Of a DNA stretch of 64,000 nucleotides, positions 1-10,500 are shown one piece after another (position 1 is the first letter of the stretch; every line of letters begins with the position of its first letter). Position numbers and translations under genes: made by a program. Origin of the DNA: Elymus sibiricus (taxonomy: Eukaryota > Streptophyta > Magnoliopsida > Poales > Poaceae); NCBI GenBank assembly GCA_039707655.1, contig CM077664.1, forward strand, positions 201,308,195-201,372,194, read 5' to 3'. The notes under the pieces were generated by a model, which worked only from the letters and a program-made list of their open reading frames with translations, ran no database searches and was not told the origin of the DNA.

Positions 1-186
1 ATGTAACCCACATGTGTGTAAAATTTCATGATGAAATACGTTGAAATGCGATTTGTACAAAAAAGACAAATTCATGGCGTGGGAGGATGAATAGTATCAT
101 GTGTTAAACAGCCCCAGATTTGTCTTTTTTGCACACCCCTCATTTCAACGTATTTTGCCCTGAAAATTTACACACATGTGTGTTAT
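1..186. repeat. Long imperfect inverted repeat (MITE-like), clipped by window edge
   Basis: Bases 5-70 and 118-186 are imperfect reverse complements. Both arms carry CACATGTGTGTAAA at the outside and AAAAAAGACAAAT at the inside, around a loop of about 47 bases. This is the structure of a foldback or MITE element. No target duplication can be read because the left flank is outside the window, so the superfamily is not assigned. Confidence 0.55.
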
Positions 187-337
187 GCCTTCATGTATAT
201 CTGTACTTTTTTTTTCAGAATTTTTTGAAATGTAAAAATATGAATTTCGATGAAATTTGAATTTTGAATTTTGAATTTGGAGGCCTCCAGTGAGCTCGGT
301 CACCAAAGGCAATTTCCGAAACTTAACTAAGAATTTA

Positions 338-428
338 CTTCCTCCGATAAAAAAAATGCCGTGGCTTTAGTCCAGCTTTAGTTTAAATTTGAATTAAAGC
401 CACGCCATTTTCTTTGGATTGGAGGGAG
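338..428. mobile_element. Stowaway-like MITE (Tc1/Mariner type)
   Basis: A 91-base element starts CTTCCTCCG and ends GGAGGGAG, with TA on both outer sides (336-337 and 429-430). The arms pair over about 35 bases (TGGCTTTA near the middle). Stowaway MITEs have CTCCCTCC-type ends and TA target duplications, so the fit is good although the left end is slightly diverged. Confidence 0.7.
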
Positions 429-614
429 TAGTCATTTGTATGCTAAAATATTTCTTCATCTAATTTCTACATGTGTACATTTCTTTGAGGACTTCTTTTG
501 AAGCTTTGAGCTATGGCTTTCGAACGGAACAAGCACGAACACACCGGAGCTAGCGAGTCAAAAGTGGGCACTCATCCGGGAAACGCCTTTTCTCTCTCTT
601 CATCACTAAGAGAA

Positions 615-752
615 CAGACCGTCGGTCCGTTGGCTAGCCCTGCGGGAGCGCAGGCTGCCCACCCTGGTTCGAGTGCCGAGGGGGTGCTTAGAGATTTTCT
701 TCTATAAAAATATGCCGCCAAGGGCTAGTCCTGGCTGGTCTCGTTTTTTTTT
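615..752 (+). mobile_element. tRNA-derived SINE ending in poly(T), with 20-base target duplications
   Basis: Near-identical copies of TCTCTTCATCACTAARAGAA flank the element (595-614 and about 753-773). Inside are an A-box-like stretch near 634-650, a B-box-like GGTTCGAGTGCC near 667-678, and a terminal run of T at about 744-752. Pol III boxes plus a long target duplication mean a SINE; p-SINE and related grass families end in T rather than A. There is no coding content. Confidence 0.65.
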
Positions 753-770
753 TCTCTTCATCACTAAAAG

Positions 771-1217
771 AAAAGCCTCGATCCCATCAATGACCCTTTT
801 CCGTAGGGAGCTCGTGAGGAAAGCTCCTCACGTACATCGGCACATGCCTGGCGACGTACCAACAAGTACATCCACAGCACGAGGTTGATTAATTGATTAA
901 TTAACCAACAATGACTTTGCCGTGATTAGAAAAAAAGAGCACGGACCGGGTATTAGTTAAGCTTATCACGGTACTGAAAAGATAGGGGCCAATATGACAA
1001 ATATTCTCGTGTTGCGTGCACCAAATGATCCGTCTCTCGTGATCGACCGATCTCATTCGAGAAGGAGAGAACAAATTAGGCGTGCCCTTTCAGATTTTCT
1101 ATTTCTAAGGTGGTCTAAATCATATACTATAAGGAAAGATTAAACTCCATCTCAAAAAAGGGGAAAGATTAAACTCCCGGAGTAGTTCACCCAAAAAAAA
1201 AAATCCTGAAGTATTAA
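771..1217. other. Intergenic spacer, nothing recognised
   Basis: Between the SINE and the next transposon I see no gene, no RNA gene and no clear transposon ends. Open frames here are short and have no recognisable protein features. Confidence 0.5.
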
Positions 1218-2702
1218 GAGCATCTACAACCGGACCCATACCCGCCGCAAACGTCCGGGCGGGTTGCCCGGATGAAAAAACGTCACCCAACCAGACGCCC
1301 CATATCTTGCCCAAACGATTTGACTGACCGACACTCCCATACCCGATCCATATTTGGGTGGATATGGGACGTCCGGATGCGGGCTCCATGTTGGATCGGC
1401 CCGCTAGGGCCCACGTCGCCCCCACCGATGCCCCCACAAATACCCCACCCCGTCGGACGAACCCTAGTCAAACCCTCATTTTCTCAATCCACTCCTCTTC
1501 TCCGCTTCCCTCGTCTTCTCCGCTTCGTCCGAAATCCATCCCCTCCACTCCACCATGGCCAAGTCCGGCCAGGACTCCGGCAACGAGCTCGATCCCATGG
1601 ACCGGGACGGTCTCGTCAAGGAGGCGGACGACGGATCTAGCAGCTCCGCACCAGACGAGGAGGAGCTCGTGCTCCGCATCGCCATCCAGCGCTCGCGTGT
1701 GGACACCGGCGAGAGCTCAAGCTCCCGCGCGTCCGCCGCCAGCTCCTCCAAGTCCCACCGGCGGAATGCGGCGTCAACCCTTTCCCTCCGGCGCCAGCAC
1801 TGCCGGGGGCAGCATTGGGTGCTCATGCCCGCGGATCCCATGCAGATGCGCATGCCGGAGTCGGAGGCGAAGGTGGCCCGACGGCCGCGGTGGAGCCTGG
1901 CTCTTCCCGCGAGCGGGCACGCTCCGTCCCCGTCAACCCAGAGGAGGCGCTCCTCTGCGAGGTCATGTGTAGATTGCTGACCACAGCAGAGTCCGACGCG
2001 CGGTGCCTCCAGCGCAAGAACGCGAAGGCGCCCCGCCTCGGGCTCGAGGCGTACAAGCGCCTCACGCGGGAGAAGGAGACCGCCGTCGCCAAGGCCGCTC
2101 GCCACGCGAAGGAGCAGCAAAGCCTCCTCCACTGCCTCTCTGGCTACATTTCCTTGGCACCGGAGAGCGGCACCACCAGCACGAAAGGCGACGATGACCC
2201 TACCGCCGCAGACGCGTACACGGAGGAGATGGACCGCCGTGCCACCGACCTCAAGGGCAAGGGCCCGAAATGGTGATCTCCGCCTCTCCTCAACGTTAGC
2301 TATGAACTCCTCAACGTCCGCGTAAACAAGCTCATGCCCGACGAATCTATCGTGTCCACAAATGTGCAAAAAAAATTTCTCAAGGCCTAGGCGCGAGGTA
2401 GGACGTACCGGGGCGGCAAGGACATCTGGGACGGATGTGGGACGACGAAGCTATGGTAGGGGGAGAATGGGCAGGGCGCAAACGCGAACGAGGACATAGT
2501 ATACATGAAGAAAGCAGGCTGAGGGCGAGGGGGATGCGGATCCATCTAGGGTGATTTTGGGATGGGTCCGACATGTCGCGTCCGACGTGGCGGATGCGTA
2601 GCGTCCGGCCCCAAATCCACCCCATATATTGGCTAGGTTTGGGGCGTCGGACAACCCGAGCCAATGAACTAGGTTTGAACGGCCAGGTTGGATAGGTTCT
2701 CT
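1218..2702. mobile_element. PIF/Harbinger-like non-autonomous element, 3' end unclear
   Basis: The left end GAGCATCTACAACCGGAC (from 1218) is the same as the left end of the well-bounded element at 7504, and it is preceded by TAA. The interior shares the style of that element: phrases built from CCGGACG and CCCAAACG, and a GC-rich block. The plus strand has a Ser-rich open frame at 1555-1980 that I do not recognise. The right end should read like CCGGTTGTAGATG; only a weak match (CCAGGTTGGATAGG near 2683-2697) is seen, so the 3' boundary is a guess. Confidence 0.45.
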
Positions 2703-3099
2703 TTTTTAAAGAATGTCTCGACAAGTGGGAGTGGATTTGGGCACGCAAGTGCGGGGGGCACCGAGTCCCTCGCCCGTGCTTTTTATTTTTGGTTTCTGAT
2801 TTTCAAACTCTATATCTTTTGAACGAACAATACAAATTAAGTTCTGTTTTCATATTCGTGTTTCTCGTGACGAGAGTTTTCAAATAAGATCCAATTTGAA
2901 TACGTTTTAATGAATTTTAAAAATAAATGTTAAGTTTCAACTCTTGAATCTTAGTACGAGCGACCGATAAAATCAAGATTTTTGCGCCTACGAATGACAA
3001 AAAAATGTCTTCAAAATTTATCTATGAAACTTAGTAAGCGCGAGTGAGAAAATCGCAAGTTTCAGATAAGAAGTCGTAAATTTCAACGACTGAAACTTA
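2703..3099. other. Intergenic, AT-rich, nothing recognised
   Basis: This segment holds a loose repetition of the phrase GAAACTTAGTA / GAATCTTAGTACGAGCG (about 2935-3100) but no open frame or element ends that I can support. Confidence 0.4.
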
Positions 3100-3333
3100 G
3101 TGTCTGTTTGGATCACGGTCGGGAATAGCCTAACCAATGTTTTTGACGTTGAATGATTGATTGGCTCGCGTTTGGTTGGAAGCCAATTTTTTGGATCCAT
3201 GTCAAATAATTGGTCGGGCGTTCAATTTTTGTGCTGAACCGCGGGCGAGCCAACAACGAAGAAATGGTGCGCTAAAAAATTGGCAGCCCCCAATTTGGCA
3301 GGGCAGGTATGGGCGGCATCCAAACAGCCCTTT
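3100..3333. mobile_element. hAT-type MITE with 8-base target duplication
   Basis: The termini carry CTGTTTGG near 3104 and its complement CCAAACAG near 3327. Identical 8-mers GAAACTTA lie immediately outside (3092-3099 and 3334-3341). An 8-base duplication is the hAT signature. Caution: the left flank already repeats a GAAACTTA-like phrase, so the duplication could partly be chance. Confidence 0.55.
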
Positions 3334-3520
3334 GAAACTTACTGTGCCCTGTGCGAGATTCAACTATTTCGCGAATCGTTGATGTAAAAAAAAACTACTT
3401 CGCGAATCGCGAGGCAGTCAAGCCGCCAGGCAGAGATTGGCAGGTGCGTGCCCCTGCTGGATAAATAGGGAGATTTTTTTGTTTTGCGAAAGGACAAATA
3501 TGGAGCTAGATGGCCTGGAT

Positions 3521-3802
3521 TATACCTGGCCATGGGATACCCGGCCCGAAAAAGCCCAACCCGACTTTGCCCATGAGCCGGGCTTGGGCCTAGATTTTGA
3601 GCCTGATGACCGGGCCGGGCCGGGCTTGGGCTTGTCATATTTGCAATTTAAGGAAGAGGCCCGACCCGAGGCCCGTCGGGTTTTGACTGACAGGCCGGAC
3701 TTGGACCTGAAAACTAGGCCCGACGGCCGGCCCGGGCCGGGCCTGGGCCTAGGTTTTCTACTTCGGGCTTTGTTAGGCCCGGCCGAGTTATGGCCAGGTA
3801 TA
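3521..3802. repeat. GC-rich element with inverted termini
   Basis: TATACCTGGCCAT at 3521 is mirrored by ATGGCCAGGTATA ending at 3802. The interior is full of CCCGGCCCG / CGGGCCGGG phrases that can pair with each other. The structure suggests a small DNA transposon of the hAT MITE kind, but no matching target duplication was found. The long frame through it is low-complexity and not a credible gene. Confidence 0.5.
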
Positions 3803-3846
3803 GTCTGGATGAAGATGCTTTACATGTTACATATGTTGCTCCTGTA

Positions 3847-4449
3847 AAAAAAAAACTCCATTTGTCACAAACGATAGTACACTATTCGAGGAGACGCAGA
3901 AACCAACAAAAAAAAGGTGACGCAGAAACCGTTTGGACGGCGCCTACATACACGTGTACAGGCAGTTTCGAATGGATCGAAACGAACAGGAAAAAAATGA
4001 GGGTGTCGTCCTGTGGCGCACGTAGACCCGTTCTTCCGAGCCGCACTTGACGCCGCGCTCATGTCCGTCCGATCCCCATCTTACGGTTGCTGTTCAAAAC
4101 GGGACGAGACGTTGGCGCTGGACCTCATCCGGTCTCGCTGCCGCGTAGCCATCAGGTCGGTATTTGTTTACCAGCCACAGCTACACTATCCGGCCACGTT
4201 TTTGCGTGCATTTCCTTTCCAGGCCTGACAATTACGTCTGTGTCCCCAATGTAACCCGTCAATACTAGGGGCTCAAAAGTCATTTCGCACTGGCCGTTAG
4301 CAGCAGTTTACGTGGTGGAGAGATCTCTGGACCACTTGTCAGTGAGTGGTCGTGTGACCTTTTGTCGGTTTACTTCTGCAAATCCGCTTTTTCCTCTGAC
4401 GTACTAGGCCACCTGTAAAGCGACACGCACAATGGTGAATCAGTCCCTC
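3847..4449. other. Intergenic, nothing recognised
   Basis: Unique-looking sequence with only short unrelated open frames. No element ends, promoter or RNA gene could be supported. Confidence 0.4.
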
Positions 4450-5245
4450 TAGCATCAACCTGGCAATCGGGTCGGGTTTGGTCGGGTTGACATTCCTAGA
4501 CCCATGCCCGATAACCTTATCGGGTCAAGTACTTGCCCACGACCCTACCCATGGGTCTTGAATCATACCCACGCCCATGCCCATCGGGTAACCCGACCCT
4601 AATGGGCGCCCATCGGGTTAGGTATAATTTTTTTATATTAATTAAATCATGCTTTCTACAGGGCACCGTCATTTACAAATGAATGAATGAAGTCGTCGAT
4701 GCCTCTTATATAGGCAGAGCTCCACCTCCTTGTTTGCTCGCTGGGCGAGGTGGTACTAAAGCAGCTAGCAAGCTGCGTGTTTTGCTTGTTGTCCGTGCAT
4801 GCAAAGCAGCACACATGCTGCAGGGGCTGGTTTTATGCCCAACAGGCCTGCTTGTTGCTCCGTTGAGGCTACTTATTCTAAGTGTCCAGTCATTCATGGT
4901 TTAATTTTTCCTCCAGCAAGTATAACAAAGCAATGTGGATCCATCATGTTCTAAGCAAATCTTCACAAAAATGCCCACATGTCATGTAAGATAAAACATT
5001 TATATAATCGGGTAACCCATTGGGTGACCCATGGGCATGACCTTGTGCCCATACCCTACCCACGACTAATCGGGTTACCCATCGGGCTTACCCATGGGTC
5101 AAGTTGGCGACCCATACCCTACCCATTAGGGTCGGGTGTCCATGGGCGACGCTGCCCATGGGTCAAGTTGGCGACCCATACCCTACCCATTAGGGTCGGG
5201 TGTCCATGGGCGACGCTGCCCATGGGTCAGATTGTCGGGTTGACT
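4450..5245. mobile_element. Probable DNA transposon rich in ACCCGACC / ATGGGC phrases
   Basis: The outer parts (4460-4630 and 5005-5245) are crowded with CGGGTCGGGT, CCCATGGG and ACCCGACCC in opposite senses and can fold on each other, with a unique middle (4640-4980). The left edge reads GGCAATCGGGTCGGGTT and the right edge CAGATTGTCGGGTTGAC, which are related as inverted termini. Many grass hAT MITEs look like this. Boundaries are approximate and no target duplication was seen. Confidence 0.4.
5091..5228. repeat. Exact 64-base tandem duplication
   Basis: The stretch starting CCCATGGGTCAAGTTGGCGA at 5091 is repeated without change at 5155, and a third start occurs at 5219. The period is 64 bases. 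It lies inside the transposon-like block and is recent, given that the copies are identical. Confidence 0.8.
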
Positions 5246-5534
5246 CTAGCAGCAGCGAAGTTATATACTGAAAGATAATGAGTCAAAAAAAGTGAAGAAA
5301 ACATAGACCAGGAAATCAAGCACACCCAAACATCTTGCAAGATGGAGAACCGGGGACACCTTAATTTCGTCGTTGAGCGTAGGTTCCCGTCGTTCCAACT
5401 TTGTATGCATCCCTCGATTTAAGTTTTTCTGTGTCAGCAATTTTCAAATCTCAATGGAAAGAATATTACACCAAAGGCACATTTCTCACCATCAATGTAT
5501 GCCTTCCTCCTCACGAAATGTTGAAAACGGATTG

Positions 5535-5791
5535 AGATCCAGTGACATGCCATGGCCATGTCACCAATGAACAGTATGGTGCCTTGCCCCCCTCTCCAGT
5601 CCGTCAGATCAGGATCCAGCGGTCAGGTCCATATGAACAGTACCCAGCCCATAGTACATCCACAGTACGGCATCTACAGTGATTCGTCTACAGGACTGTG
5701 TCTACAGTGTTTCGTTGCTACAGATATCGATCTGGGCTGTCCATTCCAGATCCAATGGCCATGTTACGGCGTGAGGCATGTCACTGGATCT
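5535..5791. mobile_element. Small element with perfect 17-base terminal inverted repeats
   Basis: AGATCCAGTGACATGCC at 5535-5551 is exactly complemented at 5775-5791. The left end also contains the local palindrome GTGACATGCCATGGCCATGTCAC. The interior repeats CTACAGT-type phrases (5640-5730). No clear target duplication was seen, so the superfamily is open. Confidence 0.5.
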
Positions 5792-6168
5792 CTGTCCGTT
5801 GAAAACCTACTACTCATTTATGACTCCAGAAATGAAAAGAAAACCAGTCGATTGGACTGAAACATTCGACAACACTGTCCAAGAAGAAAAGTCAAGAGAT
5901 GCCTTTCTTTCACTACGAGTATGGAGATACCTGTCCCCAGCATTTTTTTTCTAGAATTATCCTCGGCCCTAATTCTTTTTTTTTCGAACCTCCTGATAAT
6001 TCTTTGAAACATGAGGCTATCGTCGCCATTGTGGGCAGGGTACAACGGCCGGAGCCGTTAGCGCGCCGTTACCGCCACGCAGGCCACCAGTTCCTGACTC
6101 CTACGCCAGCCACACTTTTTTTCCCTGGATCTGATGAATCCTGCACCTGCACCAGCAGCGGCCGAACT

Positions 6169-6195
6169 TGATTTTTTTTTTTTTTTTTTGAGGGG
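6169..6195 (-). mobile_element. Tail-only retroposon footprint: poly(T) between 12-base direct repeats
   Basis: AGCGGCCGAACT occurs at 6157-6168 and again at 6196-6207. Between the copies lies a run of about 18 T followed by GAGGGG. This is what a severely 5'-truncated LINE or SINE insertion leaves: a poly(A) tail on the minus strand and a target-site duplication. Confidence 0.6.
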
Positions 6196-6403
6196 AGCGG
6201 CCGAACTAGAATTATTGTGAGCGCGAGGAGAGAGAGCATTGCCATGTGGCGGATTCAAAACCTTCCCAGTAACGAAACGAAACCCCTCCGCTCCACCCAC
6301 CCGGCCCGGCGTGCCACCCCCATTTAGATTTGAACATTTTTAAACCACCACCACCACCACGTAATTCGTCCCGGATACTAAAAGCGAGGCGCCTTAATTC
6401 CAT

Positions 6404-6815
6404 TAAAATATTCCTCCCCACTCTCTCCCTCTCTCCTCTGGTGACTCTGTCCCTGTCGCTGGCTCTCTCACCCTTCCCCCGAGAGAGAGAGAGAGGGAAG
6501 GAGGCGCACGCGAGCTGCTGCGCTCGTGGAGGAGGAGCCACGGCCACGGGGTTGCGCGTCTCCACGGATTCCGGGAGAGGGAGGTCGCTCGCTCTGCCAT
6601 TCCTCGGCCCTCGGCGGTTTCCCAGATCGGCTGGTCCGGTGGTGTTTTTCTGCGGTTTTCTGTAGAATTTTGGGAGTTGTTCGCTGGGTGTGGATTGGCG
6701 CTGGGAGGAGTTCTGTGGAGGGGCTGCGTGGATTTGAGGTGGTCAGCGCGGAGATCCCGTAGGAGGCGGGAGTTTTGGGTTCTCCGCGAGGTGATTTCGG
6801 GCGCGCCGGCCGGCG
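6404..6815 (+). promoter_or_regulatory. Myosin gene 5' leader region (CT-rich, no upstream ATG)
   Basis: Upstream of the myosin ATG lies a CT-rich block (about 6416-6485) followed by a GC-rich stretch. No ATG occurs between about 6560 and the start codon, which suits a long untranslated leader. An AT-rich stretch ATTAAAATATT near 6400-6412 could act as a TATA region, but this is weak. The transcription start is not determined. Confidence 0.4.
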
Positions 6816-7524
6816 ATGGCGTCGGTGGAGGTGCGGTCCGTGCGGAAGTCCGCGGCGCTGCGCCCGCGCGGGCCCACCAAGGTGCAGCCCGCGCGGTCCA
6901 TGTCGCTCGACTACAAGTACTCCGCCGCGCGTGCTGGCGTCGAGGCCGGCCCGGCGCCCAACGGCGTCGGGCGCCGAGCCGCGGCGGCGGCGGCGGACGA
7001 AGAGGAAGGGGAGGCGGTGCCGCCCGAGGGAGACGCCGACTCTCCCTACAGCTCCAAGGCGACGACGACGGAGGAGGAGGAGAGTGCTGGGGGTGGCGGG
7101 GAGGCCGATTCGGCGTCCTCTGCAGCCGCGGCGCCGCGGAGGCCGTCGCCGACGGCGGCTGCTGGCCCCTCACCGCGCGACACCAGATGGGGTGACACCA
7201 GCTCCTACGGTGCTAAAAAGGTGGCTTTCCCCCTTCGTTTTTGCCCTTTTTGTTTTCCGACACTTCTGGAATGACAGAATTTATATGGATAATGCTTGAA
7301 ATTTGGTCAGCTCCGACTGAAGTGTTTTGTGGTTTCTGAATCTATGAACACCTATTATTCCGAGTTTTCTTTTTTGGTAGTTTGATTGAATTCCTGCATT
7401 AAACAGGTGTAGAGCTTATTTCCAGCAACCAGTAAACACAATTGTAAAGTGCTAGGCTGAGCTACATAGATACCAAGATGTAATTACATTTCTACGTGCT
7501 TTAGAGCATCTACAACCGGACCAC

Positions 7525-7558
<34 letters not shown>

Positions 7559-10500
7559 CGTCCGGACCCAAAACAGCCACCCAACCGGACCCCTCAAACC
7601 CAGCCCAAACGTCCGGGCTGTCTGGCCCATACGCGGGGCGGATTTGGGGTTGCCCGGACGCGTCTGCCATGTTGGACCGACTCATCCCGACCCCACAAAA
7701 TCACTCCCTATCCCCACTTCGGAGCAAACCCTAACCATTCTTCAGTCCACTTCACTTCCAGCCAGCCCCGCACCACCCCCGGTTCCTGTCCGCACAGCTC
7801 CTGTCATCTCCGGCATGGCTAGCAGCGGATCTGAGTCCGCGTGGCCCGGATCCGTCGACTGGGATCTCTGGATGCCGGCTCGGACAAGGAGAAGATAGCC
7901 GTCTGGCTCGCGGTCCGCCGTTCCTGAGAGGATGGCCGAGCGCCGCCATCAGAGCCGGCCAGCGGCAGATCCACCAGCTGGGGATGGCATCCATTGGTGG
8001 CACCGCCTCCGGCGTAAGCTCGCATCGCCTGTAACGCACCGTCAGGGCATCAGGCGCGCGCTGAGAGGAGGGCTGGTCGACGTTGGATCCTTGTCCCTGC
8101 TGCATCGGACTCCGAGTCGGAGGTCAATACTAGCAATGCGCAAGGTTGGGGTCGAGGGACGATCGTGCCCGCCGTGAAAGGGAGAAGGCAAGTCGCGTAG
8201 CAGCGGCCGGCGACAAGGATCCCCGTGCTTGGATCCGGCCAAGTGGCGTGCCCGTGACCTCGCTGTGGAGCAAACCCGGGCCGTCCGTGCCCTCGCCGGC
8301 CTCCCCCACAAGGAGGAGGATCTGAACATGTCGGGTGCCGCGTCCGACACATCCAGCTCTGGCGCCGAAAAGATCCGCCTTGACCCCTACTGTGTCTTTG
8401 ACCACTACTTCCGCGAGCACGAGGACAAGGGCAAGGACAGCCGTAGGTGATGAACTAGACTATGTATATCTATATAGTGTTAATTTAGTTATGATGAAGT
8501 AGTAGAACATGCCATCATTTTGGTAGTCTCTCATGGTATGTAGAACTCCCCTATGTAATGTCCGGACTATGTGAACTATGTGCAATGGAAGTACGTGTGT
8601 TGAAATCTACGTTGCATGTTTTTGTATGGATTTGAGGGTTTGCATATGAGGGGATGACTGTGCACACGGACAAATGAGGGGCGGGCCTAGGGCTGCAAGA
8701 AAAGCTCGAGGCTCGTGAGCCGCTCGAGATCGACTCGTATTTTGGCTCGACTCGAGATCGGCTCGAAAAGAAATGAGCTGAGTATGAGCACTTTATGTAG
8801 CTCGATCAAGAAACGAGCTGATCTTGATCCAACACTGGCTCATTCGAAATTAACTCGATAGCTCGATATCATATAATTATTAAATAATCTTTATATAAAT
8901 TAAAAAGAAACATGATAATTTATTATCATACATGTTTTGTATGATTTTTCTCCATTTTACGTACTAGCAAACATGGAAGCATAATTCAGCGTGGAGAAAA
9001 TTTACCTTCAATATGGTACGACATCAGCCGCGTGTTAAATATCCTGATATTTTGCCCAGAGTTCGAGAGCAGACTCACCTTCATTTTCTTCTCTTCAGTT
9101 CAGAGAGAATAACTCGAATTTTATAGTGGTTTCTAATGTTGTGTTGTGACCTATCTTGTTTGAAAATTTGCCTTAGACTATTAAAAAGTTCATCCTATTT
9201 AGCTCGAAACCAGCTCGAGATTGACTCGAGATCGTTACAAGCTGGAAATGAGCCACTTTCTACAACTCGGCCTTGAGCTTCGCTCAGTTTGAGCTCGCTC
9301 GAATTTTAGTATAAATTGAGTTGAGCCTAGACCAACTCGCTCGAACTCGACTCGTTTGCAGCCCTAGGCGGGCCGGCGCTGTCCGTGGACGTTTAGGGGG
9401 TCCTATTTGCCCAGTCCGGTTGTAGATGGTCTTAGGTTGTTGTCCATGGTACTGCAGTTATAAATGTTGCCACTTGACGTTGCAATGCCAGGAAGGCGCC
9501 ATGCAAAGTTTTGGCGAGAGTTCGAGGAATGTGTTCTTCTCTAGTTCTAGACTTCTAGGTTGATGTGATCTGTCATAAAACATTGCACTGCGCTTACTGT
9601 TAGGGGTATGTTAAACCCGTAAATAGAGCTTCATCATTTAAAATTTTGATCCGCCAATGGTGTCTCAGTAGTTTGTACTTATTTTCTGTCGCGTCTTTGG
9701 TAATTTTTCTGTTCTAGCTACCCATTATTACATATAATACTGTTGTGTCACAATTAAGAGATGCATTAGCTACTTATTAAACAGCCAATTTCAAATTGAA
9801 CAACTTCTGGAATTATACAATTGATATGCTTGTATCGGTTTTTCAACTTGGAGCAAGACACTAATTTACCTTCTACCTAACACTTGTTGCAGAAGCATAG
9901 AGTTTTTTGTCAGCTTCCAAATGGTGATTGGGCCTTATGCACCGTGATTACTACCTCTGGTGACGAGTCTGTACTAAAGGTTCCTGAAGGAAAAGTAAGC
10001 TACCTAAAATCTGCGTGGAAGATCTTATCATCTCTTTGAAATTATGATAGTTGACTCCCCTTCTTCCAATTGAAGGTTCTAAGATTGAAAACGGAGAGCC
10101 TTCAACCTGCAAATCCTGAAATTCTTGATGGAGTGGATGATCTTATGCAGCTGAGTTATCTAAGTGAACCATCCGTGCTGTACAACTTGCAGTACAGATA
10201 TTCACAAGACATGATTTATGTGAGGATAGATCCGAACCTTGTCTTTTCTTCTGGAGTTCGATGAATTTCTTAGTGATATGTTATTGCATTGTAGACTAAA
10301 GCAGGTCCAGTTTTGGTGGCCGTCAACCCTTTTAAGAAGGTTGCACTGTATGGTAATGAGTATATTAATGCATATAGAAACAAAACAATGGACAGTCCAC
10401 ATGTGTATGCAATAGCAGATTCAGCGCTTCGTGAAATGAAAAGAGGTAAGTTTATTGTTGTTAGTACATCTTTCTTGCTGGTACGATCTTTCAATTTTCT

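Larger units (their letters stand above)
7504..9431. mobile_element. PIF/Harbinger-type element in myosin intron 1 (TTA target duplication)
   Basis: GAGCATCTACAACCGGAC at the left end pairs with GTCCGGTTGTAGATGGTC at the right end. TTA lies directly outside both ends (7501-7503, 9432-9434), the Harbinger/Tourist signature. The element is 1,928 bases, of which 679 are a nested hAT. It shows no full transposase; open frames around 7815-8450 are unrecognised. Intron 1 is 2,672 bases, mostly because of this insertion. Confidence 0.8.

Noticed and set aside
1476..2369. Long minus-strand frame (297 codons) in the first Harbinger-like element
   Set aside because: It is the complement of a GC-rich transposon interior, Arg/Ala/Leu-rich without any domain or intron signals; composition alone explains it.
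6403..7173. 256-codon minus-strand frame over myosin exon 1
   Set aside because: It mirrors the GC-rich leader and first exon of the myosin, with Pro/Arg runs only; a shadow frame.
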